From contig NC_059368.1 in assembly GCF_019703515.2 (NCBI RefSeq), positions 37,401,831 to 37,465,830 of the forward strand: 64,000 nucleotides of DNA, given 5' to 3'. The DNA comes from Myxocyprinus asiaticus. Taxonomy: Eukaryota; Chordata; Actinopteri; Cypriniformes; Catostomidae. The notes beneath the pieces were generated by a model. That model was not told the DNA's origin, did no database searches, and saw nothing but the letters and a program-made list of their open reading frames with translations. The position numbers were made by a program, and so were the translations under genes. Shown here one piece after another: positions 1-10,316 of this stretch (within the stretch, counting starts at the first letter, position 1; each line of letters opens with the position of its first letter).

Positions 1-78
1 AGCAAATCCATGCGTCATACAAATAGCGCTTCTCATGCAAAGTGCCCAACAGATTCAACTCACAAATGATAAAAGTTT

Positions 79-370
79 GATGCTAGTATGCTGCTAACCT
101 AAAAACACAATAATAACTTTAACTTTAATTATCAGTAAACATACTTTAGTACACTAAAATATTGGCTTATATATATTATATATATTGGCTTATAAAATAA
201 TCAGTTTGATGCTGGTATGTTGCTAAGCAAACGATTCGATACTTAAATAAGCTCAAATAGACTTCGCACACACAAATATTGGTTAAAATGATCAGCTAGA
301 TGCTAGCATGTTGCTAAGCTAACAATGCAATACTTATTAGCATAAACATACTTAGCACACACAAACATTG
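79..370. repeat. Three degenerate tandem units
   Basis: A unit beginning GATGCTRGYATGYTGCTAA occurs at 79, 208 and 299, followed each time by an AT-rich spacer; the last two also share a CACACACAAAYATTGGTT block. Spacing is 129 and then 91 bases; the longer unit contains an extra ATATTGGCTTATA-type insertion. No coding potential is seen. Confidence 0.6.
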
Positions 371-383
371 GTTTAAATAAAAC

Positions 384-1054
384 TGTCACGGTTCTGGCAT
401 TTGTGCTGGCTCATACTCATACTGTCATACTCCCTTGTGTCTCACACGTGGAGCCGGCACGCATGATCAGCGTTTCCATGGGAGGCACTGATCACGGCAA
501 CAATTAACTCGCCCGTTCCACCTGCTTCTCTCTGATTGCACTCCCTACTTATTCCTTGTGTTTTCTCTCTTTCAGTGCCAGTTTATTGTTTGCTGTCAAG
601 TGTTAATTGTGCTCTCTTGTTTAGTTGGAGCTTGCTCGTGTGTCTGTTGGTTGTTAGAGGTGTGGTTACCTTCCCATTTGTTGTGTGTTTGTTGGTCTCT
701 AGTGGTGTGGTTACCTTCCCATTTGCCATCGCCTTTGCCTTTACTGAAGCCCAATTCTTGTGGAGGCAGATTCCTTGGTCTCTACCCACGTCTCAGTGGA
801 GAATCTCGTCTGGGCTTTGCTTCGCACCACACCAGCTTCAGATTGCTCTTCAGATTGCTCCTCACTTCCACAAAGCACACACTCATCATACTAACACACT
901 CTTTCCGTAGCCCATTGAGAGGATTATGTTTGACTCTGCTCTCTGCAGCCGGTACCGGGTACGCCTGTCCTTATTTGAGTGACTGTCATTAATAAATTCA
1001 TTGAACTGTTTCCCTCTGCGATTGGGTCCCTTTGTCTCCCCTCACCCTCTGACA
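384..1054 (+). mobile_element. Probable solo LTR (gypsy-like)
   Basis: The segment starts TGTCACGG and ends CTCTGACA, so it has TG...CA ends with a 5-bp inverted match (TGTCA/TGACA). The right part has an ATTAATAAATTCATTG polyadenylation-like stretch followed by CTCTGCGATTGGGTCCC. The same end structure and the same 3' motif recur in the longer LTR at 15294-16374. Inside, a unit of about 47 bases (TGTGGTTACCTTCCCATTTG) is present twice near 660 and 707. The flanks (AAAAC and AAATG) do not give a clean target duplication. Long frames in this segment are not protein-like. Assignment to gypsy rests on LTR appearance only. Confidence 0.55.
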
Positions 1055-1369
1055 AAATGTTTTAAATAAATGAAGCATTTATTTATACTTTTCAGTATTG
1101 AATTAATTTTTCATAAATATTGAATAATAAGTATATTTATAAATATATTTTATTTATTTATAAGGCATACTGTTTTCACTGTTATTACTATGAATCCTGA
1201 CATAATAGGATACATGCAATGCTGCCATTATTCAAAAAAGGGTATCTTAAGGGGGCAGAAAACTCACAAGTCATTGACTTTTGGAATCGCCTTTGCATTA
1301 GGAGCATGCCTATGATGCCTAAAAATGTTGCCTACAGAGACGGCCCATTAGGTTTGGTCACAGCGTGTA
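1055..1369. other. AT-rich stretch with no gene
   Basis: AT-rich DNA with runs of ATTTATTTATA. The short plus-strand frame starting at 1219 runs into the repeat at 1370 and has no recognisable domain. Confidence 0.5.
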
Positions 1370-1563
1370 TGTGTAACCGGTCTTGCTTGACCCGCTCCAA
1401 GCGGGTTCGAATCGGCATTGTCTGCATGGGACGCAGACACGCTAACGTGGAGGCTAAAGGCTACAGCCTCTAGCATCAGTCGCTAGTGCACCTCTTGAGA
1501 CCAGGGGAGTGCGGTTTACACATACCGCACAGCTATCACGTACCAGCTGGCTCCCGTTACACA
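1370..1563 (+). repeat. Short TG...CA repeat with tRNA-like box
   Basis: The segment begins TGTGTAACCGG and ends CCCGTTACACA, giving an 8-bp perfect terminal inverted match. It carries GGTTCGAATC at 1404-1413, which fits a pol III B box, and a small hairpin (GCGGTTTACACATACCGC). It could be a tRNA-derived SINE or a very short LTR/TRIM-type element; the sequence alone does not decide. Confidence 0.45.
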
Positions 1564-1758
1564 TGCATGTAAGGCAATGGACTGGAAGCAACCTAGTGCA
1601 TCCTTGATAACTGTTGCCATGGCCAACATATGATTATTATACCACTAACGGAGAAATGAATCAACCATTTCTTTCTCTTTCTCTCTCTCTCTCCAGATCT
1701 GTGAATCTTTTGCATTTTAAAGATGTTATTGACTAAGAGGAACTATGTTGATTCATAC

Positions 1759-2106
1759 TGTTACGATTCACTGTTGTCAGCCTTGTGTTTTGCCTCTGTC
1801 ATCTGTTCACCCCGGACTACACTTCCCATAATCCCCTGCTCTGATCACTTCCAGCTGTTCCCTATTGATTCTTACCTGTGTTTCATTTACCTCATTTATC
1901 CATGTATATATATTGCCCTATTGTCTGTTTAACCTTTGTTGGGATGTGTGTTTATCCAGTTCGTGCTCTGAGTTCTAACCTGTTTGTTTATGTTTTGTTC
2001 TTGTTTCCTGGTTCCTAGTTTTGCCCTGTTCCGCATTTATCCAGTCTTGTATTTTGTTTTATTTATTCATCATTAAAGATGCTGCACTTAGATCCTGCTC
2101 TCGTCA
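1759..2106 (+). mobile_element. LTR-like interspersed repeat
   Basis: The segment starts TGTTACGA and ends CTCTCGTCA, with CATAC before and CATCC after (4 of 5 match, a possible target duplication). It has a pyrimidine-rich body and an ATCATTAAAGATGCTGCAC tail like fish LTR 3' ends. It is preceded by a CT run at 1671-1694. The 69-residue frame inside has no known domain. Confidence 0.4.
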
Positions 2107-2870
2107 CATCCTTCAAATGTTACACATACAAAGATAATGAAGGAATGTGCAAAGGAATGTGGCACAGGAATGCGTTTTGCATTTATTTGTATGACAATTG
2201 ATGGATTTCTTTAGGGTTGAAATACTGTGTCTGGTAACAGAAGAGTTATTGTTGGTGAGGCTGCAGCAAAAGGAAATGCAGTTTGTCAGAACAAATGCAC
2301 AGCTCAGAACTGAATGCCTTTGACCAGGAATAGATGATGTCTGCTTGTTCTCCCTCAGGAGATCACTGTGCTTCTACAATTTCACATAGAGCCTCAGTTG
2401 AGCTCCCATTAAGACATAATTAAAGTCTCCACTCATTGAGAGCAGCATTTGTAACATTCTTCGATGTGAAAGAGCTGGCCACCTGCAAGCCTAAGGACTG
2501 CTTACACAACACATACACACAGAAGAAGAAGGTTTGGTCTCCATGACGACTAACCAAATAAACGGCAGCACAGACATCAGTACATGAAGAGAAAAAAGAG
2601 AAGGGAATTTGCATTCTGGTGCATACACCACCTCAGATTTGTTCTGGGAATAATTGTGTCCAAAAGCTACTTTGTAGATGCAGGTTCTGTCTCTCACAGT
2701 TCAGTTAAGTGTACTTTGTTGACATAACAAATCATAGTATACTGGTTTTATAAGAATGTATCATATTGTTTAGTGTGTTAGTTAAGTGGTGTTAAGTGCT
2801 GTGGTGTTTATTATTTGTCACATGAGAGTTCAATCAGTACAATTCAAAGTTCAGAAAAGCAGAGAGTTTA
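2107..2870. other. No gene recognised
   Basis: Mixed-composition DNA. Two overlapping minus-strand frames (2420-2697) have no domain, no splice context and ordinary composition, so they are read as chance frames. Confidence 0.4.
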
Positions 2871-3233
2871 GGGTGACCATACGTCCTCTTTTTCCCGGAC
2901 ATGTCCTTTTTTTCGGACCTTAAAAAAGCGCCTTCACGCACACCAATTGATTGCTTGACAGTAGCAGCAAATAACAGCTAAGTGAAAACAATGCCCAAAG
3001 GAAAGTGCAAATTTACAGAAGATTTGCACAAAAAATTGCCATGCTTTCGTCCAGGTCGAGATCCGTGGGAAGCAGAATGTATGACATGTAAAGTTGGCAC
3101 TTATGTGTCAGTTGCTAATAAAGGTGCAAGTGATTTAAAAGCACACATTATCTCTGCGCAGCATAAAGGGTCAACAAAAGCTGAAAGTTCATCAGGTAAA
3201 TTAACAGACTACTTTTGCGACCAGGTAAAATTA
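2871..3233 (+). mobile_element. Transposon fragment with BED-type exon
   Basis: A GTGACCATACGTCC...CCGGACATGTCC block (2873 onward) resembles the terminal region of a widespread vertebrate DNA transposon and leads directly into an open frame. The transposon class is inferred, probably hAT-like, from the BED-type finger. No second terminus was found; the following DNA is a minisatellite. Confidence 0.45.
2991..3224 (+). pseudogene. BED-finger N-terminus of transposon protein
   Basis: The frame begins MPKGKCKFTEDL and is basic at the start. It has a C2H2 BED-type finger: CMTC at about residues 27-30 and H-x5-H (AHIISAQH) near residues 51-57, followed by a Ser-rich linker ending KLTDYF. At 3225 a GTAAAA donor follows CCAG, so this looks like exon 1 of an intron-containing transposase-like gene. 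Reading through the donor gives a stop after 16 codons. In known relatives this finger binds DNA and precedes a hAT-like catalytic domain; no such domain follows here. The start was taken at the second Met because MPK-type starts are usual in relatives; an upstream Met at 2982 is in frame. It is probably a dead exon. Confidence 0.45.
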
Positions 3234-3477
3234 TCATCACATTGCTTCATTTTCTATGGCCATTCAGAATAATAGTAACACTCATGGCATCAAATATTTT
3301 ATTTTAGTACATGGACATTCAAAAGAATGTTGGACATTTTTATTTATTTATATATATTTATGTTATGCTAATAGAGTGTCTTTTTCACTGTATTAAAGTT
3401 TGCATTCATAGTAACAATGTTTTGAACCCTATTATTCCACCCCACCCCAAATTTTCAGTTGTGTACACCATTTTAGT

Positions 3478-4290
3478 GTTCAGTATTTATTGTTCAGTGG
3501 AGCACACAGTTATACTAATGTTCAATATTTATTATTCTTTGGTGGAGTACAGGATGTGATTATAATGTTCAGTATTTGTTATGGTTTGGTAGAGTATACA
3601 ATTATGATGTTTAGCATGAATTACTGTTTATTAGTGAACACCATTTTAGTGTTTATTGTTCAGAAGAGCTTGTTCAGTTACAATAATGTTCAGTATTTAT
3701 TATTGTTCAGTGAAGTATGCAGTTATAATGTTCAGTTTTTTCTTCAGTAGAGTATGCAATTATAATGCTCAGTATTTATTATTGCTCAGTAGAGCTTACA
3801 GTTTCAACAATGTTCTGTATTTATTATTGTTGGTTGAGTCTGCTGTTATAATGTTCAGTATTTATTTATGTTCAGTAGTGTACACCAGTTAAGTGTTCAG
3901 TATTTATTGTTCAGTAGAGCCAACATAATTATACTTGAACAAGTCAAGTATAATTATGTTCTGCATTTATTATTGTTGGTGGAGTATGCAGTTATAATAT
4001 TTAGCATTTAGTATTGTTTTAGTAGTATACAAAATGTTAGTGTTCAGTATTTATTGTTCAGTAGAGCACACAATTATACTAATAATCATTATTTATTATT
4101 GTTGTGTACACCATTTCATCTTTCATCACTTATTGTTCAGTAGAGCACACAGTTATAATAATGTTTAGTATTTATTGTTGATCGGTGAAGTATGCGGTTA
4201 TAATATTCAGTGTTTATTATTGTTCAGTAAATATACACATATAATTTTTAGTACTTATTATTGTTTAATATTGTACACTATTTTAAAGGG
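3478..4290. repeat. Degenerate minisatellite
   Basis: More than ten imperfect copies of GTTCAGTATTTATTRTTCAG followed by TAGAGYACACAGTTATAAT occur here, at a spacing of about 60-70 bases. The minor frames inside are the repeat translated and should not be called genes. Confidence 0.75.
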
Positions 4291-4397
4291 TTCATGTCAT
4301 GAGGAATCTAATTTTCCTTGATCTTTTGACATCTAAGAGGTCATTGTACTATAGAGACATACTGTAAGTTTTAGAACTGAAAACTTCCTCCTTAATA

Positions 4398-5849
4398 CAG
4401 GTGCATCTCAATAAATTAGAATGTCGTGGAAAAGTTCATTTATTTCAGTAATTCAACTCAAATTGTGAAACTCGTGTATTAAATAAATTGATGATTTTGG
4501 CTCACATTTAACAAAAACCCACCAATTCACTATCTCAAAAAATTAGAATATGGTGACATGCCAATCAGCTAATCAACTCAAAACACCTGCAAAGGTTTCC
4601 TGAGCCTTCAAAATGGTCTCTCAGTTTGGTTCACTAGGCTACACAATCTGCTGATCTGACAGTTGTCCAGAAGACAATCATTGACACCCTTCACAAGGAG
4701 GGTAAGCCACAAACATTCATTGCCAAAGAAGCCGGCTGTTCACAGAGTGCTGTATCCAAGCATGTTAACAGAAAGTTGAGTGGAAGGAAAAAGTGTGAAA
4801 GAAAAAGATGCACACCAACCGAGAGAACCGCAGCCTTATGAGGATTGTCAAGCAAAATCGATTCAAGAATTTGGGTGAACTTCACAAGGAATGGACTGAG
4901 GCTGGGGTCAAGGCATCAAGAGCCACCACACACAGACGTGTCAAGGAATTTGGCTACAGTTGTCATATTCCTCTTGTTAAGCCACTCCTGAACCACAGAC
5001 AACGTCAGAGGCGTCTTACCTGGGCTAAGGAGAAGACGAACTGGACTGTTGCCCAGTGGTCCAATGTCCTCTTTTCAGATGAGAGCAAGTTTTGTATTTC
5101 ATTTGGAAACCAAGGTCCTAGAGTCTGGAGGAAGGGTGGAGAAGCTCATAACACAAGTTGCTTGAAGTCCAGTGTTAAGTTTCCACAGTCTGTGATGATT
5201 TGGGGTGCAATGTCATCTGCTGGTGTTGGTCCATTGTGTTTTTTGAAAAGCAAAGTCACTGCACCCGTTTACCAAGAAATTTTGGAGCACTTCATGCTTC
5301 CTTCTGCTGACCAGCTTTTTAAAGGTGCTGATTTCATTTTCCAGCAGGATTTGGCACCTGCCCACACTGCCAAAAGCACCAAAAGTTGGTTAAATGACCA
5401 TGGTGTTGGTGTGCTTGACTGGCCAGCAAACTCACCAGACCTGATTGTCAAGAGGAAAATGAGAAACAAGAGACCAAAAAATGCAGATGAGCTGAAGGCC
5501 ACTGTCAAAGAAACCTGGGCTTCCATACCACCTCAGCAGTGCCACAAACTGATCACCTCCATGCCACGCCGAATTGAGGCAGTAATTAAAGCAAAAGGAG
5601 CCCCTACCAAGTATTGAGTACATATACAGTAAATGAACATACTTTCCAGAAGGCCAACAATTCACTAAAAATGTTTTTTTTATTGGTCTTATGATGTATT
5701 CTAATTTTTTGAGATAGTGAATTGGTGGGTTTTTGTTAAATGTGAGCCAAAATCATCAATTTATTTAATACACGAGTTTCACAATTTGAGTTGAATTACT
5801 GAAATAAATGAACTTTTCCACGACATTCTAATTTATTGAGATGCACCTG
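4398..5849 (+). mobile_element. Tc1-type transposon, copy A
   Basis: Inverted termini CAGGTGCATCTCAATAAA at 4398-4550 and 5697-5849 are 153 bp long and nearly identical, and TA is duplicated on both sides (4396-4397, 5850-5851). The element is 1452 bp and is the same family as copy B at 10317-11719. Both TIRs lack the same 48-bp block that both TIRs of copy B contain. The internal gene is broken. Confidence 0.95.
4613..5617 (+). pseudogene. Tc1-type transposase, copy A
   Basis: This encodes a DD34E transposase of the Tc1 group, which cuts and pastes the element at TA. The N-terminal helix-turn-helix reads TVVQKTIIDTLHKEG...SQSAVSKHVNRKLSG, and the second DNA-binding part (NRENRSLMRIVKQNRF...THRRVKEFGYS) is present. 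An 11-bp deletion near 4657 removes the MGKT start seen in copy B. A one-base deletion near 4814 shifts the frame between the two DNA-binding halves. The open frame from 4808 runs 269 residues to KGAPTKY. It keeps the first catalytic Asp (LFSDES) and the second (FQQDLAP), but a 24-bp in-frame deletion after SPDL at 5442 removes NPIENLWG, which holds the catalytic Glu. It cannot be active. Confidence 0.9.
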
Positions 5850-6050
5850 TAGAAAAAGAGCATGTTAGGCTTTTAAAATGGCTTGTTTGGAAATTGTGTT
5901 TTATGATGTCACAAAGAACAATAAGTCAGCAAAAGACTGCCTCTACAGCAAGACATCAACATCCACTTTTACAATGTCTCACCCTTGGCCCCACCACTAG
6001 TACTCTGTCACACAGGTGAAGAGGAGAGAGGGCCTGTTATGAGACAAGTC

Positions 6051-7020
6051 AAGTCTTAGTCAAATTTATTTGTATAGCGCTTTTCACAACAGCCATTGTT
6101 TCAAAACAGTTGTACATGAAATTATGCTATAACAGAAAATGAATGAATATAATGCCAATATTAGTTATTTATGTTTAGAACTATTAGTGGTTAAAATTTA
6201 TAAACTAAGTAAGTGTTGTGGGTCAATGGTTAAACAAAATTATTTGGTATGAACTATAAGTTTTAATGTTAAATTCCTTGAGGATATCCTGAATTAACTG
6301 AGGAAATACACGTAGATGCATTGTTCTTTGATTTTGGCTGATGAATGCTTTTGTTAGTGGTTAATTCATTTTCTATGTAATTTATTTTAATTTTTTTAAG
6401 AGAGTGTTGTCCCTCCTTAAATGAGAGATTAATCTACACCAAAGGAGACTTAGAACAGCTTCATGTACTTATCTGGATTTAAATGTTTTTCTACATAAAC
6501 ATGCACTAGATGAAAGCCTTTGACCGTTATCATGCATTTCGCGCTGCTTTTAATATATGCAATGTCAAGTTAGAGCTCTAAAAGTGAGACTCCCATCCTG
6601 GGTGTTTTTGCGTCCGCTCGTGCTGTTTTTAAATAATTGTCTATGCAAACATTTGCTAGATGGATGTCTTTTGACAAGTGTGTCAAGTTTTACTGTGTTT
6701 TTACCCTCTCTCAAGGGGAGCGCAACATATTTTGACATCGTGTCAAGTTAAAAATAACTTCTCCAACTGATAAAAACATGTCTCGAGATACCTGCATTCT
6801 GCTCTATTCATTGTGGTTCATTTTGCTTTCTAACGTGAGAACATGTTTGTTCTGAATGGTTACTGAAAGAAATCCTATAGCCAATAGTTACATGAACGCT
6901 ACTCATATTCCAGAAAATTTAAAAAAAAATTAAAAATTCTCTCAAAGTCACCAGAACTGAATGCTTTGGTCTTGTTTTTGCAAAAACAAATTATCATGGG
7001 GGAGCATGCCACCGGACACC
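6051..7020. other. Repeat fragment, then no gene
   Basis: 6055-6140 has the CAAATTTATTTGTATAGCGC motif common in fish interspersed repeats. The rest is AT-rich; the small plus frame at 6557-6751 has no domain. Confidence 0.35.
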
Positions 7021-7171
7021 CCTAGTTCCCTATCTGTCACTCACTCGAAATTGTGTCGATGTAGTGACACTAGGGGTCACTCTTGGGAGCCCGAGACACC
7101 ACTGGTCTTTGATAAAAGGCCAATGAAAATTGGCGAGTGATATTTGCATGCAACTCCCCCGGAAATATGGG

Positions 7172-7178
7172 TATAAAA
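7172..7178 (+). promoter_or_regulatory. TATA box of DIRS1-like element
   Basis: TATAAAA is followed about 25 bases later by CCACTCATTCAG. The same arrangement is conserved at 45297-45303 (minus) and 63756-63762 (plus), which supports a real pol II core promoter. Confidence 0.6.
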
Positions 7179-7445
7179 GGAGCTGGTATGCAACCACTCA
7201 TTCAGATTTTCTCTTCGGAGCCGAACGGTCATGCTCATTGAGCTGAATACTACTGTTCATTCACCTCTGCTGGATCCGACGGCGCATTTCAGCGGCTTCT
7301 CCCTCCTCTGCACTGGTGCACTGCAGAGAACGCCCCTGGGCACTTTGGCAGAAAAACAAGAGAGTATATTTTCTGAAAGAGCTTTTCCTCCTCTAAAAAG
7401 AGTGGCACACACGGAACGTCTTTTTAAAGACACTTCTTTTCAAAG

Positions 7446-8489
7446 ATGCCTTTCCGATTGTGTGTTATTCCTGGTTGCGGTCGTTATCTCTCAACTTCGG
7501 ATGGTCATGATCGCTGTCTTTCGTGTCTGGGTGCGACCCACATGGAGGCAGCATTTGTGGATGGTTCATGTTCTCACTGCGAGAACATGACCATGGCAAC
7601 GTTGCGGTCGCGGCTTGCTTTCGCTTACCGCCTCGGTCCTTCTGCCTACGGGTATGAGGCCAGCGAGGCTAGCACTGGGGGCGATTTGGGGACCCCAATG
7701 GGATCCCCCCGCGGACCTCCCATTCCCCAGCACGCACATCTGCCCCAATCGGGCGTCCGGATGAGTTCGCCGGCTCGTCTCACGGCGAGTCTGGCTTCTT
7801 GTTCGGAGCCCGCGAAGATGATGAGCTCTCGATCGCAGCATTGGAGAGCGGGCTTGTCCAGTCGGATTCAGAAGCCTCAGCTGGGCTTCCCCCTTCGTGG
7901 ACGTTGCCCAGTCACAGGCCGATGCCGAAATGACGGACATGCTTTCCCGGGTGGTCGTGAGCGTCGGGTTAGAGTGGAACCCTCCGCTCTCCCCTGAACC
8001 CTCACGGCTTGATGATTGGTTCCTAGGCTCGCGGCGCCGCTCAAAGCAGCCACGCCCCGCTCCAGTGTCATTCTTCCCGGAAGTGCACGAGGAGCTGACG
8101 AAGTCGTGGGAGGCACCTTTTACTGCCCGGCCCCGATTCCGCAGTTCCCCCGCTCTCACTACCCTCGATGGAGGGGTAGCCAGGGGCTATACGGCGATTC
8201 CCCCGGTGGATAAGGCGCTTGCGGTGCACCAATGCCCACAGAGTGCCACCACCTGGCACGGACGCCCTAAGCTCCCGTCCAAGCCCTGTGGACAAGCCAC
8301 CTCTGCCCTGCACGCCATGGCTCTCCTGCAGGTCCACCAAGCCAAGGCGTTGAAAGAACTGCACAAGGGTAGTTCCGCCCCAGATTTAATGCAGGAACTG
8401 CGTTCAGCGACCGATCTCGCTCTCCGAGCGACGAAGGTCACGGCGCGGTCTCTCGGGCGGACGATGGCCATACTAGTGGTCCAGGAATG
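7446..8489 (+). pseudogene. DIRS1-like gag, frameshifted
   Basis: The protein starts MPFRLCVIPGCGRYL and has a Cys/His cluster (CVIPGC, HDRCLSCLG, CSHCENM) within the first 60 residues, typical of fish DIRS1 gag. The frame from 7446 shifts near 7810 and again near 7895. The third segment, from 7897, reads SRLDDWFLGS, FFPEVHEELTKSWEAPF, ALTTLDGG and ATDLALRATKVTARSLG, all characteristic of DIRS1-type gag as known from fish. The family alignment ends at VVQE; the remaining frame to 8619 is unrelated. The protein would package element RNA. Two frameshifts and the lost 3' half make it a pseudogene. A long minus frame here (7566-8159) is only a shadow. Confidence 0.75.
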
Positions 8490-10314
8490 GTCCAAATTAG
8501 GAACACACAAAAAGAAATCCTTAACTTGTCCGCAGGTCACGCAGACAGCTTCATTGAACAGCTTCATTGATTATAATAGGAGCCATCCGGTATTCCCCAT
8601 CGCTCCACTAAGGAAATAATTGTGAGCATCTCAACTACGATACAATTCAATTTCCTCTCTCGTGCAGATACTTCGTCTCAACAACACATCTGGATAAGTC
8701 ACTACAGGCAAACATTTGATGTTCTTTGAGAAAATATGTTAACTCAGAGCCTTATTTAAAGGATTAGATGATGATACCAGAAGTGCTCCCAGGCCAGAAG
8801 TATTCTTATTCCTTTGTTATTGTTTACGTCCTTGAAATGGTCTACATATAGAAAATATAATTATTCACATTACAGAGCTTTTTCATTTACTGTTAAATTT
8901 ATGACATATCATCATGGGTGTTAAAAATGTAACATGGGCATTTGTGTATCTCTACTTTAATTATTATCCCTGCTCTCCCATACAGTGACTGCGAAACTCC
9001 TACAAACCTACTCCTACTAACTGTAACAATCTTTTATTTCACCCTCTGTATTGTAAGTCTGTTATAAGCATTCAGTGTTAAGCACTGACATAGTTTACCA
9101 ATGGAACCTTTCCAAGAAAATAAAGGGAAGGGTAAAAGACAGATAAACAGATCGATAGGAGTGAAAGTGTGCCCTCTACAGGTGTCTGTGGAAGTCACCT
9201 CATAAACACACATTCCAAGATCACAAACAGCAGGCAACCAGTCATCCTCAAAACAGTGGTAGCGACTTAGCATGAATGCACACCATTTCATGTGTCCTAA
9301 CATTATTACATTGTTTTAGTGAGCAGACAGCGGTAGAGGACATGTTCATAACTAAAAGATGAACAGGGCTCTGAAGACGATCCCGGTTACTATGGAGACT
9401 GCACAGGAAGAGGCTGCTGGGCTGAATTGATATTGGGTGTAAAAGAAAGTGTGACTGAAAGGAAGGGGGTCGCTGTCTGAGCTGGAGGAGACCGCCAGTA
9501 AGGCACCAGTCTCAGAACATTTGATTTTTGTTAATGTAATACCACAGATCTCATAAGCAAATACAGAATTCGAACTTTCATTGCATTAGAATTTTTTTTG
9601 TTGCTGTTATTTTTCTGTACAGGTTCTATTCTATTCTATTCTGAGGTAAAGATATTTGACATGTTTATTATTCTACATGGTGGGAATGCCATCAGGACAG
9701 AATTTCTCTCAGTGCAAGTTTCCATGGCCACGCTTGCTAAGTGCAATGGTATGGGCTGATATCTTTTCCAGATGTCATCTCTTTATATACAGGAAGTACA
9801 AAGCAAACGTGTCCAGCATGTGGAGACGGAGGGAAAACAATTAAGTGAGCCTGATGAAAACCTGCTGAGCTCTCACTTTCATCTTACACTGTAAAATCAG
9901 AGCTCATTTGTTACGACCTTATCTGTTACTTACAATTTTTCTGATAGGTGAAATGCCCACACAATGATTTTTTTCACTTTTCTCCTCATTGTGTCTCACT
10001 CCGTGAATACAGTTGAAAATGAATGCAGTTGCTTGTTTTATTAAAAACAGCGTAAAACTGTATAATTAATGCAATTTTTACAAAGTAAATATAGAGTGTA
10101 AACCAATGGTGGCTAGTGCTTTTCAAAAGAGGGACAGCACAGATGTCGATCAAAAAATTGTACTCTGATTTTTTTTTTTAATTGTTTTTTTTTATTATCA
10201 TTATTATTTATGTCATTATTCTCTGTTGTCTTTAGTATTTTTTTTTTTTAACCTACAACAGTTTTTAGGTTTTTACTAGACCTTATATTTACACTTTTTT
10301 GTTTTTTTACAACA
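8490..10314. other. No gene recognised
   Basis: This stretch holds unique-looking DNA, a TTCTA pentanucleotide run near 9627-9642 and T-rich DNA at 10165-10310. The minus frame 9034-9303 and the plus frame 9656-9844 show no domain. Confidence 0.4.
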
Positions 10315-10316
10315 TA

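Larger units (their letters stand above)
4291..6050 (+). repeat. Older repeat split by the Tc1 insertion
   Basis: The flanks 4291-4395 (AAAGGGTTCATGTCATGAGG...) and 5852-6050 (AAAAAGAGCATGTTAGGC...GGCCCCACCACTAG) look like the two halves of one common fish repeat. They are interrupted at a TA by the Tc1 element at 4398-5849. This is inferred from memory of similar fish repeats and from the exact insertion geometry. Confidence 0.35.
7024..8489 (+). mobile_element. DIRS1-like retroelement 5' part, copy 1
   Basis: It shares with 43859-45446 (minus) a terminal block starting near TATCTGTCACTCACTCG, the block GTAGTGACACTAGGGGTC, a TATA promoter, a leader and the gag start. Homology to the second copy's gag stops at about 8489 (after GTCCAGGAATG). 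No RT, RNase H or tyrosine recombinase follows, so this is a 5' fragment. Confidence 0.75.

Noticed and set aside
5269..5665. Minus-strand frames inside the Tc1 copies (also 11067-11487)
   Set aside because: Antisense of the transposase gene; the same shadow appears in both copies.
7566..8364. Minus-strand frames of 98-197 codons
   Set aside because: Antisense shadows of the GC-rich DIRS1-like gag. Arg/Ser/Pro-rich with no domain.
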